Positions 23,705-35,358 are shown, numbered from the stretch's first letter. The stretch: 64,000 nucleotides of DNA from Diphasiastrum complanatum (GCA_029204225.1 CM055103.1:8078866-8142865); one strand, 5' to 3'. Translations and numbers: made by a program. The notes: generated by a model not told the origin, from the sequence alone.

Positions 23705-24981
23705 CATGTAAACCCATTGGAGGCATAACATCTTATGAGGCTCTATTTTCTAAGAAGCCGAATCTTAAAGATCTAAGAATTTTTGGATCTACTTGCTATG
23801 TTTTTCAAGCATTAGATACAAGAAAAAAGGATGACCCTACTTCTATAAAAGGGATCTTTGTTGGTTATGCTGAAAATAGCAAGGGATATAGAGTCTATAA
23901 TCCAATCACTAAGAGGATTTTAGTGAGTAGAGATGTTACTTTTGATGAGGGTAACTACTACAGGTTGAATGTGAAAGCTTCTAATCCATCTTATGTCAAG
24001 GATCTTGTAAGGTTTGAGGAGGAGCCTATATGTGATCAAGATCTTGAAGATCCATCTCAAGCTCCGAGGACTCCAAGGAGATCTACAAGAAGGAAGGCCG
24101 AGCCCTCGAGGCTCACCTATGTTGACAAAGGTGAACAAAGGGAAGATCTACATTCACTTACCTCTTACACTTTTCTAACTTCTATGTTTGATGAGCCAAG
24201 TTGCTTTGAAGAAGCTATGGAGTCACAAGAATGGAGGGATGCCATGCAAAAAGAGTATGATGCTCTTATGGAGAATCATACATGGAAGCTTGTAGAGCTT
24301 CCTCAAGGAAGAAAGCCACTTGAGTGCAAATGGATCTATAGATTGAAATACAATCAAGATGGGAGCATCAACAAACACAGGGCAAGGCTAGTGGCAAAGG
24401 GGTTCTTGCAAACCAAGGGAGTAGATTTTGATGAAACTTTTGCTCCTATTGCTAAGCTAGTTTCCATAAGGTTGATTATTTCTCTTGCAACTACTTTCAA
24501 TTGGCCTCTATTTCAACTTGATGTGACTAATGCTTTTCTCAATGGATATTTGGAAGAGGAGATTTTCAGGAGGCAACCGGAGGGCTTCATCAAAGAAGAT
24601 CAAGAGAAAAAAGTGTGTTTGTTGCTAAGAAGCCTTTATGGACTTAAGCAAGCACCTAGAGCTTGGTACTCTAGGTTGAATACCTTCTTGAACTCTATTA
24701 AGTTTGTTGTAAGTGCTTATGGTCCTTCTTTATACTTAAGATTTAATGATGGTAAGATCATCATTCTCATTTTGTATGTTGATGACATTATCCTTAGTGG
24801 AAATGATCTCGATGGTATACAAGAAGTAAAAGTAGCATTGTTTAAGGAGTTTAAGATGGTGGATCTTGGTAATCTTCATTTCATATTAGGAATAGAATTT
24901 TCAAGAGGAAAAGATTTGAGTTCTATTTGTCAATCCAAATATGCTTCTTCTATCTTAGAAAAGTTTGAAATGAAAGACTGA
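23705..24981 (+). pseudogene. Copia integrase tail, linker and reverse transcriptase
   Basis: Continuous to TGA at 24979. Linker has A-E-P-S-R-L-T-Y. RT motifs are all present: E-C-K-W-I-Y-R, A-R-L-V-A-K-G, Q-L-D-V-T-N-A-F-L-N-G (motif A, first catalytic Asp), L-Y-G-L-K-Q-A-P (B) and L-Y-V-D-D-I-I-L (C). Ends at F-E-M-K-D with a stop just before the RNase H connection; the frame continues beyond it. RT copies the element RNA into DNA in the particle. Best-preserved RT in the window. Confidence 0.93.
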
Positions 24982-25715
24982 AAAGGAGTAGAAGCTCCTA
25001 TGGAGCAAAATGTAAAAGTTTCCAATAGTGATGATGAAGCATCCTTTGAGGACATCACACTATATAGGAGACTTGTAGGCTCCTTGATCTATCTTACTAT
25101 AACTAGACCTGATCTAAGTTATAGTGTAGGCAAACTAAGCCAATCTATGCAAAATCCATTGGTTTGTCATTGGAAAAATGCAAAAAGGGTGTTGAGGTAC
25201 ATCTCGACCACAAAGAACTTTGGCATTTTGTATGATGGATCTAATCTTGCCTTAAGGGCATATTCGGATGCTGATTTTGCAAGTGATAAGGTGGTATTAC
25301 CTTCCTTAGCAATGGCATAGTGTCTTGGCTTTCCAAAAAGCAAGATACTATTTTTCTATCTTCAATCGAATCGGAATACAAGGCACTAACATCCACAACA
25401 AAGGAGATCCTATGGTTGAAGAGACTGTTGGTGGAATTGCAAGTCATGGAGGCCGAGGAGCAGCCAACAATATTTTGTGACAACCAACATCAACAACCGA
25501 TCCCACATTCCATGCAAGGAGCAAGCACATAGAGATTGCTCACCATTTTGTGAGGGAAAAGGTTCAAGCAAAGGAGATCAAGCTACATCATGTGTCTTCT
25601 TCAAACTGCCTTGCTGGTCTACTCACTAAAGCCTTGCCAAAGGCTTCATTTATCAAGTTAAGATCAGCCTTAGGTGTTGTAGATAGATGTACTATAGTTG
25701 TATCATGTGAAAATT
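24982..25715 (+). pseudogene. Copia connection and RNase H
   Basis: Y-R-R-L-V-G-S-L-I-Y-L-T-I-T-R-P-D-L-S-Y and H-W-K-N-A-K-R-V-L-R-Y lead into Y-S-D-A-D-F-A-S-D (first Asp). A frameshift near 25290 is followed by S-W-L-S-K-K-Q-D-T-I and F-C-D-N-Q-H, another shift near 25490, then A-R-S-K-H-I-E-I-A-H-H-F and a final V-D-R-C-T before the PPT. The Glu motif reads S-S-I-E-S-E-Y-K-A, with I for T. Broken by two frameshifts. Confidence 0.9.
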
Positions 25716-25724
25716 GAGGAGGAG
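25716..25724 (+). other. Polypurine tract
   Basis: GAGGAGGAG directly before the 3' LTR; primes plus-strand synthesis in copia elements. Confidence 0.85.
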
Positions 25725-26383
25725 TGTTAGAATTTAGCAATTTTCACATGGTTTTTGATGAATATTAGACATCTATGTGGATCCACATGTGTGAGGACCT
25801 GTCCACACGTGTGAAATGACACTTGTAATATTCAGATCCATTTTGATTAGCTTTCATTTGAGTCTAATATGACATCTCCTAAATTATAGGAGTTAGGTCC
25901 TAGACTATAGGAATCTAGAAGGTCAACACAAACCACCAATGGAAACTTGATAGATCTTATCCAAAGTGGATATGGATAGGTACAATGAGCTATCCTACAC
26001 GTGCTGGATGCAGCTTAGAGAGAGATTATGGTGATTTTGTACTTGATCCATGATGGATCCATTTTTGAGCTAATCATGAGAAATCTTGGTTTGTGTAGCT
26101 ATCATTGTGTTTTGACTCTCTTAAGCACTTTCTTTGTGGATGAATGCTTTGTAAATGATAAGTAAACTATTTTTCTGTTATCAAGCCATACAATAGTTGT
26201 ACTTCACACGTGTGAAGCCATGGATCATCTTTTTTTTATTGTTCTTGCTTGGAATCACAAAGATTGTCAAGTAGAAGCTAGATTTGGAAGCTAATCTTGA
26301 TATAGATCAAGATCCCAAGCTACCAATCACTCTTTGTGATCATTTGTAAATCAATTTTAGTCCTTAAACTCTGAAATTTGACA
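25725..26383 (+). repeat. 3' LTR of the complete copia
   Basis: 659 bp. The first G-box has become CATGTG (25786-25791), a C-to-T change at a CpG, while CACGTG at 25806-25811 and the palindrome at 26202-26217 are kept. Confidence 0.95.
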
Positions 26384-26388
26384 CTATT

Positions 26389-26597
26389 AACTTCCTATTC
26401 TTGCATTATAGTAGTCAAACACCATGCAAGGACCTCCTATGTCCAATTATAGGTCTGGGCCCTCATATGATTATTAATTACTTTACAGGCCAAGCCCAAA
26501 ATGATGAGGCATAACCAATAACCATATACACCTGGAGTGACTGGCTATCCATGTCAGGAATTACTGCGAATCCCACATACTAGACATGGACGTAACA
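26389..26597 (-). repeat. Remainder of the LTR split by the copia
   Basis: Follows the CTATT duplication. On the minus strand it begins TGTTACGTCC at 26597, a plausible LTR start matching the LTR end at 20240. Joined to 20240-20516 it would give an LTR of about 480 bp. No second copy of it exists in the window. Confidence 0.5.
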
Positions 26598-27316
26598 CTA
26601 ATGATTCTTGCCACTTCCTAAGATTGAAACACACTCAAATCAAGTTCGGTACCTCGAAAACTAGAGATCCAATCAAAATTAGGGTTTTGACAAAATCACA
26701 AGAAATTGAATATCTCAAATTCTACATGCAATTTCTAAAAACTTGATATATCATTTTGTAGCCTCCAATGAGACCTTCCTAATGCACCAAAAATTGGCTA
26801 ATTCCAGTAAAAAAAAGTGTGAAATTGAAATTGATCAAGTATATAAATCTATATTGAGTTTTGACCTACAAAAGATCAATTGTACATATGCAAAAATGCC
26901 GATTTTTGAGTAGAAATCAATCTAGCATGCTCTAGCATTGGTAACTTCTCCAAATGCTTGCTAAAGATGGCTGGTCCTTTTATAACCGGAAACACAATAG
27001 CTCTGATACCATGTGAAGGATTTCAGATCATTCAAGATCCAAATCCATGTCCTTGATCTTTGGTTAAAAAATGAACAAACCAACAATCTTGCTAATGTAG
27101 AAAAATCAGCATCTACATACAAAATGAGATGCAAACTCTAAGAAATACTAATCAAACATGAACCAAAACATAAAATTCAGTTGTTGTCCTTAAAATTACA
27201 GTACCCTACTATATTTCACACGTGTGAAACCAAAACTAGCAATAAATGATCATTCTACACATAGAATTGCAAGATAACATCATGAGAGTGCACCAATGAG
27301 TAGTAGAACCCAACAT
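26598..27316 (-). repeat. Copia 5' leader, primer site and truncated 5' LTR (chimeric copia family)
   Basis: Minus strand: an LTR ending at 27011 (TGTGAAGGATTTC on the plus strand), then TGGTATCAGAGCTAT (27010-26996) as a tRNA-Met primer site, then a leader to 26598. The LTR resembles 11490-11800, with shared blocks such as 'tttcacacgtgtg', 'gatcattctacacatagaattgcaag' and 'agtagaaccca', but the divergence looks like about 20%. The right side is truncated where another copia LTR begins. Confidence 0.8.
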
Positions 27317-27758
27317 TATTGACATATATATTTTGATATACTTAATCTGATAACAGCTCTGTCTTGTTCTGCGTTCAGGTTTGTGTCAATATTGCTATGC
27401 TTTTCTACATTCTTTCTGACTCTCTTATTGCTCAATCTGGTAATATGTTCTTAGCGAATTATTATTAGTTTAACTGTTGGCGACTAATATTTAGTCTTGT
27501 CTTTCACGACTAATTCGCGACTGATTATCAGTCAAGCTCAGTGTAGCTCTTCGCGAATCATTCTCGACTACTAATTTGTCTAGCTGTTCATGACAAATTA
27601 CCTTTCTGATGTTTTGTGTAGTCATGCTTAGGGAAAGAGTAAGATAGCTCATTTCGCTGCGCACGAACACTTTTCGTTCGAGTTCGCTTCTTTTCGTGTT
27701 CGTTTCTTTTCAAGTTATTTTTGTTTCTCACACTCACACACCCTCTTTCAACCTAACA
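27317..27758 (+). repeat. Truncated 5' LTR and primer site
   Basis: Matches the last 440 bp or so of the 3' LTR, ending ...CCTAACA. TGATATCAGAGC at 27759-27770 is the primer binding site, with A for the usual second G. Contains short direct and inverted repeats around 'gcgactaat'. Confidence 0.88.
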
Positions 27759-27921
27759 TGATATCAGAGCAATTTTTGTAGCCTGATAAGCTTCCACAAT
27801 ACAAAACTCTACTAGCCAATAGAGTAATTATCCTCTTGTTCTGTAATTTAGTACCAAATTTTCATACTTAAGTCACTGATACTTTTTTTTTTTCTTCTTG
27901 TCACTTAGACTAATCTTCCAC

Positions 27922-29150
27922 ATGGATTCCCAAGCAAAAGCCAGTCCTATCATGGACAAGCTTGATGGAGCCAATTACCATCTGTGAAAATTTAAGATGA
28001 AAACTGTACTAATGGCTAAAGAATTGTATGACGTTGTTACAGGTGCAGAAGGGAAACCCAAAGCAGACGACGTAGCAATCGCCAGATGGAAACTGAAAGA
28101 TGGAAAGGCTTTCGTGCTGATCATCCTCAGCATTTCGGATACCCAGATCGGCCATGTATCCGAGGCCCAGACATCCAAAGAAGTCTTGGACATCTCGAAC
28201 ACACTATACGAAGTGTGAGATATAGCTTCCAAGCTACATCTCAGGACGAAATTTTACTCCCTCAAGATGGCGAATGGTGATTCCCTGCAGAATCACATCA
28301 ACCAATTCAAGAACCTGCTCAAATGGCCACTGTCGGATCTATCATAGAACGATCAAGACGCAGTGATGCAACTGCTTACAGGCTTACAATCATCACAACG
28401 TTGTTACAGGAAGACACGCAGAGGAATGAAGCCTCAAGTTCCTCAGCTGATTCTCACACCTTGTACACCAACAAGAGCATGACTAAGCAGAAGAAGAAGA
28501 AAGGCCCGAAGCAATCAAATCAAGACCAGAAACTAGCACAACACAAAGAACAATCAAATCTGCAGACGAAAAAGAAGCTATTCTGCAGATACTGCCGGCA
28601 AAATAATCACGAAATTCAAGACTATCAGATACTGCAAGCAAAGAACAATAGCAAGGGGCAGTCGAATCAAGTGCCAAATGCAGCTATAGAAGCTCCACAT
28701 CCTATTCAAGAAGCGGACCATGATGCCTTCATGACAAGCCATCAAGGAGCATCCGACAACAGTTCTTGGTTCTTGGATTCCGCAGCCACTCAGCACATGA
28801 CCAGTCTCATTGGCTGTTTCGAGTCATATACACCTTACAGTACCAAGAAATATGTTCACCTTGGCGACAATAGCACACAAGATATTAAAGGTGAAGGTAC
28901 TGTAAGATTAAACTTTGCAAATGATCAGTCTAAGCTACTTTCTAAAGTCTTGTATGTACCAAATTTATTTATGAATCTGCTCTCTATAAGCGGAATCACA
29001 GATCTAGGACATAGAGTAGAATTTGAATGTGATCAGTACAAAATAATTGATAGAACAGGCAAGATCCTAGCACTCAAAAAGAGACATGGATACCTGTATA
29101 AATTAAGTCATTGCTTTTCTGCAGGTGCTCAGTACTTCTATTCATGCAAA
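27922..29150 (+). pseudogene. Copia gag and protease
   Basis: Starts M-D-S-Q-A-K-A-S-P-I, with D-K-L-D-G-A-N-Y close behind as in copia Gags. TGA at 27985 and near 28218 and a TAG near 28345 break the frame, then a frameshift leads to a 276-codon frame from 28323. That frame has a damaged zinc knuckle (C-R-Y-C-R-Q-N-N-H-E-I-Q-D-Y, last Cys lost) and protease F-L-D-S-A-A-T-Q-H-M. The usual D-S-G/C-A is here D-S-A-A. Protease tail: S-K-V-L-Y-V-P-N-L. Confidence 0.88.
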
Positions 29151-30060
29151 TAAAAGTTTACTTTGGCATTATAGACTTGGTCACTTGAATCATGTTGTTG
29201 TACAAAAAATGTCTAGACAATCTATTGTTCTTGATCTCGACTATCCTCGTGACAAAGTCGAGTTACCTGTCTGTCAAGACTGTCTAGTTGGTAAACAGAC
29301 TAGGAAACCATTTAAATCAAGCCATAAGCATATTGCTAGAGGAATGTTAGACATTGTACATTCAGATATTTGTGGCCCGATTAAAATTCTTCACTGAAGG
29401 ATGCAAAGTATTTTATAGCTTTTATTGATGAATTTTCTAGGAGAACTATGGTGTACTTTATAAAGAAGAAATCAGAAGTTTTCAACTGCTTTAGAATCTT
29501 CAAGGAGCACGCAGAAAAGGAGACTGGAAGGACGATCAAAGCCCGAAGGTCAGACAATGGTGGAAAATATATCTCTATCGAGTTTAAGGAAGACTGCCAA
29601 AGCCAAGGCATTGAGCAGCAATTCATCATTCTTATAGTCCTCAGTCTAATGGCTTAGCCGAGAGAAAGAACCGTATCCTGGTTGAATCAACCAAATGTAT
29701 GCTAGTGCATGCATTGTTGCCCAAGAGATTCTGGGCCGAAGCTATCTCCACTGCAGCTTACGTCCAGAACAAATGTTCGACCAAGGCCCTCTCAGGCAAG
29801 ACACCCCATGAGATGTGGACAGGCTCTAAGCCTTCTATGAAGAACCTAAGAGTGTTCAAATGTGTTTCCTACGCCTCATCCCAAAAGACACGAGAAAGAA
29901 ATTGAACTTCCAATGTCTCAAGACCACCCTGATTGGATATACTTCATCTGATAATACATACAAGCTGTATGATCCTGATACCCAGCAAATCTTGTATAGC
30001 CGGGATACAGTCTTTATCGAGGATTAGTTCGTCGACATCAAGGGCAAGGATATTTCTCCA
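29125..30060 (+). pseudogene. Copia pre-integrase and integrase
   Basis: W-H-Y-R-L-G-H-L-N-H with C-Q-D-C gives the zinc motif. V-H-S-D-I-C-G-P carries the first catalytic Asp; a TGA follows at about 29395. R-R-S-D-N-G-G-K-Y has the second Asp, and a frame change precedes P-Q-S-N-G-L-A-E-R-K-N-R with the Glu. The C-terminal part has N-L-R-V-F-K-C-V-S-Y and decays by 30060. Not functional. Confidence 0.88.
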
Positions 30061-30279
30061 AGAGAACCTTCATCACCTACAATTGACATGAAAATTTGAG
30101 CTTTTGGCTTAGGCGTGTCCATTGTCGACCCACTATTTGACAGCGACTTAGACGAAGACGTTGCTGCTACCCAGCAACAAGTCCTAGGAGCGGTTCATCA
30201 GTCAATTCCTCCCAAAAGATCAAGCCGAGTGCACACACAGCCCATAAGATATACTCCTGAATCTGCATGTCTCTTGATA

Positions 30280-31001
30280 TAGGAACCGACAACAGTCGAA
30301 GAGGCACTCAACCAACCAGACTCTGATCTCTGGAGAGAAGATATGGATAAAGAGTATTCCTCTCTGATCAAGAACCAGACATGGTCACTAGTCGAAGTTC
30401 CTACTGGTTGCAATATTATTGATTGCAAATGGATCTTCAATATCAAATACAATGCCAATGGAGCAATTGATCGAAGGAAGGCAAGACTGGTAGCACGAGG
30501 ATTCACTCAGATCCCCAACGTCGACTACAGTGAGACTTTTAGTCCAGTAGTCAAACATTCGTCAATTTGAGCACTTTTGTCTTATGTTGCAACTAATGAC
30601 CTCAAAGTACATCAACTTGATGTACAAATAGCTTATCTGAATGGAGTTCTACAAGAAGACATCTACATGATCCAGCCCAAAGGATACATTCTGGAAGGTA
30701 TGAAGAATCATGTCTATAAACTCCACAAAGCACTTAACAGCTTGAAACAGTCTGCCAGAGCTTGGTTTCAGAGGATCAACACATTCCTCATCGAACAAGG
30801 ATTCAAACCAAGCACTGCTGATTGCAACGTCTATTCCAAGTCAGTGCAACAATCTTTCATTATCATCACCTTATACGTGGATGATACGTTGCTCTTCAGC
30901 AACAATACCAATTTGGTTAAGGATTCTAAGCAGAAGTTGTTTTCAGAGCTCGACATGACTGATCTTGGCAAAACTCACTTTTGTATGGGCATTCAGATCT
31001 A
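30280..31001 (+). pseudogene. Copia reverse transcriptase
   Basis: Frame with TGA at 30568-30570. Motifs: I-D-C-K-W-I-F-N, A-R-L-V-A-R-G-F, Q-L-D-V-Q-I-A-Y-L-N-G (motif A with Y for F), L-N-S-L-K-Q-S (B; normally Y-G-L-K-Q) and L-Y-V-D-D-T-L-L (C, catalytic). Ends at M-G-I-Q-I with TAG. Confidence 0.9.
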
Positions 31002-31010
31002 GAGAGATAG

Positions 31011-31860
31011 ATTGAGATGTCTGACTTAAATCACTCAACAAAGATATCTTCGCAACGTTCTTGATAGATACAATCTAATGAATTGTAAATTAGCTCAGTC
31101 ACCGATGGATCCAGGCCTGCATTTGTCAAAGGACCAATGTCCCTAGACCAAGTAGGAAGAGGAGCAGATGAGAGAGTATTCTTATCGATCGATACTTGGA
31201 TCCCTCATGTATGCAATGGTCTGTACAAGACCTTATATCTCTTTTGCAGTAAGCTCACTCAGCCAATATATGGCTAATCTTGGCATTACCCATTGGAAGG
31301 CTCTCATAAGAGTCATGAGGTATATTTGAGCTACCATGGACCAGTGCATCTACTATGGAGAAGTCATCAATGACAATCTTCATCATCTCAGTGGATATTC
31401 TGATGCAAGCTGAGGAGGAAATGTAGACAATCATAAGTCCACATCTAGATTTACATTCTTCTTCAACGACGGTCCTATCTCATAAAACAGTCATAAGCAA
31501 ACCTCTATCGCACTTTCTTCTACAGAAGCAGAATAAATTGTTGTTTCTCATTCTATTAAGAAAGCGTTTTGGTTGAGAAATCTACTGTCAAACATTAATT
31601 TGTATCAGTACAATCCCACAATTTGATTATATGATAATCAGAGTGCTATTGCCTTATCGGCCAACCCTAGATTTCACTCTAGGAGTAAGCACATTGAAAT
31701 CAGATGCCACTACATCAGGGGCAAGGTTCTCAACAAGGAGGTGAGCTTAATGTACTATAGAACGCAAGACATGGTTGCAGATGTATTCACGAAAGCAGTA
31801 AGTGTTAATGCACACAACAAGTTTTGTGCATTGCTTAGTCTGAAGATCAAGGCATTCACG
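31011..31860 (+). pseudogene. Copia connection and RNase H, many stops
   Basis: Recognisable pieces: T-P/S-P-M-D-P, R-P-Y-I-S-F-A-V-S-S-L-S-Q, H-W-K-A-L-I-R-V-M-R-Y, G-Y-S-D-A-S with TGA next, L-S-S-T-E-A-E, Y-D-N-Q-S-A-I and S-R-S-K-H-I-E-I-R-C-H-Y. The frame is interrupted repeatedly, so it does not appear as a long open frame. Confidence 0.82.
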
Positions 31861-31870
31861 GATCCAGATT

Positions 31871-33091
31871 AAGGGGGGGGTGTTGGATTTATCTCCTTTA
31901 CTCTCCCAAATCCTATTTTAATATGCCTCCATTCTTGCTGCATTTTTACTCAGGTTGTCACACAGTCTGCAAAGTTACATGTAAAATAAGATAGGCGAAA
32001 AAACTCGACTGTCTGCATAAATACAAGAAATTTTTCACAGGCGAAAAAGGCGAAAAACGTGACACTGAGTTTTTACACATGATTTGTGATAGGCGAAAAG
32101 GACGACATTGCCTTACAAAATGTCGAAGGTGCCCTAGGAAAAGCGGAGGCACCTTGTAAATCAAATGCTAAGGCATTTGTTAGAGTGTCGTATTTTTTGC
32201 ATCTTCACCAACGTTCATTTTAGCAAAGGCTGACGTCGCGGCCTTCTCACACTCATCCCATGCAATTGTGCTAACAGATTTGACAACGACAGCAGCCACC
32301 CACGATCTCCTACAGACAACACATCCACTTTGTACTTTTTTCATCTGCACACCTGTAAAATTGTGTATATATATGACAAAAGTGAGAGAAATTAAGTGTG
32401 TGTGAAAATAATAGCATCAGAAGCTTATCAGAGATAGACGAAGTAGATGCCTTGCACATTGATTCTTTTGTATTGTCAGATATAGGTTTATTCCTTCTTA
32501 CAGATTGGATTAGCTTTGTAGAGCACGTGGTTTCGTCTGTTATTGTCTTGTGCTCAACAGCATTATTGTCATGTATATTTTGCTATACTTAATTTGATAA
32601 TATCTTTGTCTTGTTCTACGTTCAGGTTTGTGTCAATACTGCTATTTTTTTCTATATTTTGTCTGACTTTCTTATTGCTCAATCTAGTAATATGTTCTTA
32701 GCGAATTTTTATTAGTCTAACTGTTGGCGACTAATATTTAGTCTTGTCTTTCACGACTGATTATCAATCGAGCTCAGTCTAGCTCTTCACGAATCATTCG
32801 CGACTAATAATTTGTTTAGCTGTTCGCGACAAATTATCTTTTTGATGTTTTTTTGTTTAATGTTTGGCTACATAATCAAATCAAACGTGATTTCAATCAC
32901 TAACGTTCTCTTCATGTCTGATAGGTGTAGTCATGCTTAGGAGAACAGTAAGATAGCTCATTTCGCTGCGCACATACACTTTCCGTTCGAGTTCATTTCT
33001 TTTTTGAGTTTGAGTTCGCTTCCTTTCGTGTTCATTTCTTTTTTGATTTATTTTCATTTCTCACACTCACACACCCTCTTTCAACCAAACA
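31871..33091 (+). repeat. Polypurine tract and full 3' LTR
   Basis: AAGGGGGGGG (31871-31880) then TGTTGGATTT. The LTR is about 1211 bp and ends ...CCAAACA. A TATATATA box lies at 32366-32373. The 'gcgactaat' repeat block recurs as in the partial 5' LTR. The right end meets another element's LTR directly. Confidence 0.87.
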
Positions 33092-33417
33092 AAATAGACC
33101 GCAATGGGTGCAGGTGTGGTGACGGGCGGTTTGTCGCCATGTGAACTGCAAACATTTGATTGATACCGTAGTGACCACATTCGTTGACTTTGCGGTGTGG
33201 TTCGGCTTTGCAAAAAATGCGCAAACTGCAAAAAATCCGAAGGTCCTTTGAAATATGTTCTGAGTCATATTTCGGCCATGTGTCGGTTTTTTTTTTGGAA
33301 AAAGTGAGAGGTGCAAACTATGCAAAACTTAGCTAAAATTGCAACAGTTTGAAAAAACATAAGAAATAATACAATAGCTTTGATGGTAGAAACATTAAGT
33401 TTCTTCAGCTCCCTCTC
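33092..33417 (-). repeat. Truncated 3' LTR and PPT of the minus-strand copia
   Basis: About 316 bp matches 37827-38173 (same order, roughly 85-90% by eye). On the minus strand the LTR starts TGAAGAAACTTAATG at 33407, preceded by purine-rich GAGAGGGAGC (33417-33408). The rest of this LTR is missing where the plus-strand copia LTR ends, so that copia probably landed in it. Confidence 0.8.
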
Positions 33418-34880
33418 AAAGTGGGTATTTTTCTGATTCCCAAGCTTGCCCTTTGCCTTTCAAACATTTCCTTGTCTAAAAGCTTTGTCAAGATATTGAC
33501 CACCATCTGCTTCGTTGAAATGAACACGGTCTTCAGCTCATTTCTTTCAACTAGATCCCTGATCAAGTGATACTTGATGACAATGTGTTTCAGGGTCCTT
33601 CGTTAGATGAATAACAGAGGTGTATGTATAGCATTAGTGGTTCATTCGTGCTCTCTCCCAGTCCTTTCAGGAAGTGTTTGAGCCATGTCAGCTCATTAGC
33701 TATCTTGGCTACAACAACATACTCTGCCTCACAAAATAAATTGGGCAGTTATTGTCTGCTTCTTGCTGACCCATATGACAGCTGCATCTAATATGATGGT
33801 ATAGCCTCCCAAAATGCTCTTGGAGTCATCTTTGAGGGATGCCCAGCTTGCATCACTATAGGACTTCAAATCAAAATCCTGCATCACGAAAAAAAACAAA
33901 GACCATAGACTTTGGTTTGTTGCGGGTACTACAAGATCCTCTTGGTAATTTTCCAATGTGTAGGTCCTGGATTAATGTTGAATTGGCTCATTCTGAACAC
34001 TACATAAGAAATGTGCAGCCTTGTGTTGTTTGCCAAGTACATCAATGAACCAGTAAGCCTTTTGTAAGGCTTTTGCAGCATTGCTTCCCACTCTGCATCA
34101 TCTCTGGGACAGTCTTCACAAGTCTGTACTGTGTCAGGTACCATTGGAGTATTTACTCCCTTGCAATCTGTCATTTGAAAATCATCAATGATTTTTTTAA
34201 TGTATCTTGATTGGTGTAGATACAATCTTCCACCCTCAAGATCTCTATCAATCTACAAGCCCAAGTAGCATTTTGCTTTTCCTAGGTCTAATATTTCAAA
34301 ATTCCTTGAAATATCTTCTTTCACCTGTTCAATCAGGGTGTCGCTCCTTGACAGAATTAATGTGTCATCAACGTAGACACCAATGATTATGATTTTACCA
34401 TCTATGACCATAGACGTTGTAGTAAGCCATTAAAGGCTAGAAGCCTAAGGATAGGAGTGCATGATCCTTTTTCTTGTACCACTGCCCGGCGGACTACTTC
34501 AGTCCGTAGATGCTTTTGTGCATTTTGCAGGCATAGTCAGCAAATGACTTACAGGTAAAACTTGGTGGCTAGTCCATGTAGACTTCTTCATTGAGATCTC
34601 CATGTAGAAAGGTTGTCTTTTCATCTACAATCTGGATCTTCAGATCATAGGCTGCTGCATATGTGAACAATATGCGTATTGATGTATGCTTAACTACCGG
34701 AGAAAACATGTCAGTGTAGTCAATGCCATACTTTTGCAAAAAACCTTTCACAACTAGCCTGGCTTTGTATCTTGATACATTGTCGTCTGGTCCATATTTG
34801 TACTTGTAGATCCATTTGCATTTGACAATCTTCCTGTTTTTTGGTATTGGTTCAAGAGTCCAGACCTGGTTCTTCTTCAT
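33418..34880 (-). pseudogene. Copia RT and RNase H (minus-strand element)
   Basis: RNase H: S-Y-S-D-A-S-W-A-S-L, then I-W-V-S-K-K-Q. Connection: S-R-Y-I-K-K-I-I-D-D-F and L-T-G-S-L-M-Y-L-A-N. RT N-terminal: V-W-T-L-E-P-I, V-K-C-K-W-I-Y-K-Y-K-Y, A-R-L-V-V-K-G, Q-I-V-D-E-K-T-T-F-L-H-G (motif A; the usual V-D-V-x-x-A-F-L is disturbed). The Y-G-L-K-Q to Y-V-D-D part around 34300-34560 is present but shifted and stopped. Reads right to left. Confidence 0.87.
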
Positions 34881-35358
34881 GGAGGATTCGTAGCTTTTGC
34901 AGAAATTAGCAAATCGGTTGGAGATGTATTTTCCACCTTTGTCTGTTCTTATTTGCTTGACTTCCTTATTGGTATCTTCTCAGCCCAATTTACATATTTT
35001 GAAGATTTATCAAGAGCTTCTGATTTGTTGTGGATGAAGTAGACAACAACAAACTTAATGAAATCATCAATAAAGGTGATGTAGTATCTTGATCCTCCTA
35101 TAGAAACCACATCAAAGGGTCCACAGATGTCTGAATATATCAGCTCCAGGAGCTTTGTCGCTCAGAATGAGTCCTTTGTAAAGGGTGTACGGATAATATT
35201 TCCTTTGGGCACGTATCACAGGATGTTTGATTGGTTTCATCTTTTATGCTAACCCTTATGAATACGTTGTGCTAGCTTGTTTGATACAGTGCCAACGTGT
35301 TCATATGACATAGTCCCCCATGCCATAGAACGTCCATGGACTCATGGATCTGATGTGC
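34881..35358 (-). pseudogene. Copia integrase remnants
   Basis: No long frame, but the minus strand carries short matches in several frames: I-R-T-D-K-G-G-K-Y (second Asp region, about 34950), Y-Y-I-T-F-I-D-D-F (near 35070) and S-D-I-C-G-P-F-D-V (about 35120). Heavily mutated. Confidence 0.65.

Larger units (their letters stand above)
20517..26383 (+). mobile_element. Structurally complete Ty1/copia retrotransposon (5.87 kb)
   Basis: LTRs at 20517-21174 and 25725-26383 both run TGTTAGAATT...TGACA and differ at roughly 20-25 positions by eye. Target duplication CTATT is perfect at 20512-20516 and 26384-26388. A PBS follows the 5' LTR and a PPT precedes the 3' LTR. The internal region has gag, zinc knuckle, protease, integrase, RT and RNase H in copia order, but with stops and frameshifts, so it is non-autonomous. 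It is the youngest insertion clearly dated by structure in this window and sits in an older LTR. Confidence 0.95.
27317..33091 (+). mobile_element. Ty1/copia element with truncated 5' LTR
   Basis: Gag to RNase H in copia order between a partial 5' LTR (27317-27758) and a full 3' LTR (31881-33091). The 5' LTR lacks its first two thirds, which cannot arise by normal integration and implies a later deletion. Coding sequence is littered with stops and frameshifts. Same family as the scrap at 42830-43767 (M-D-K-E-Y-S-S-L-I-K-N-Q-T-W in both). Confidence 0.88.
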
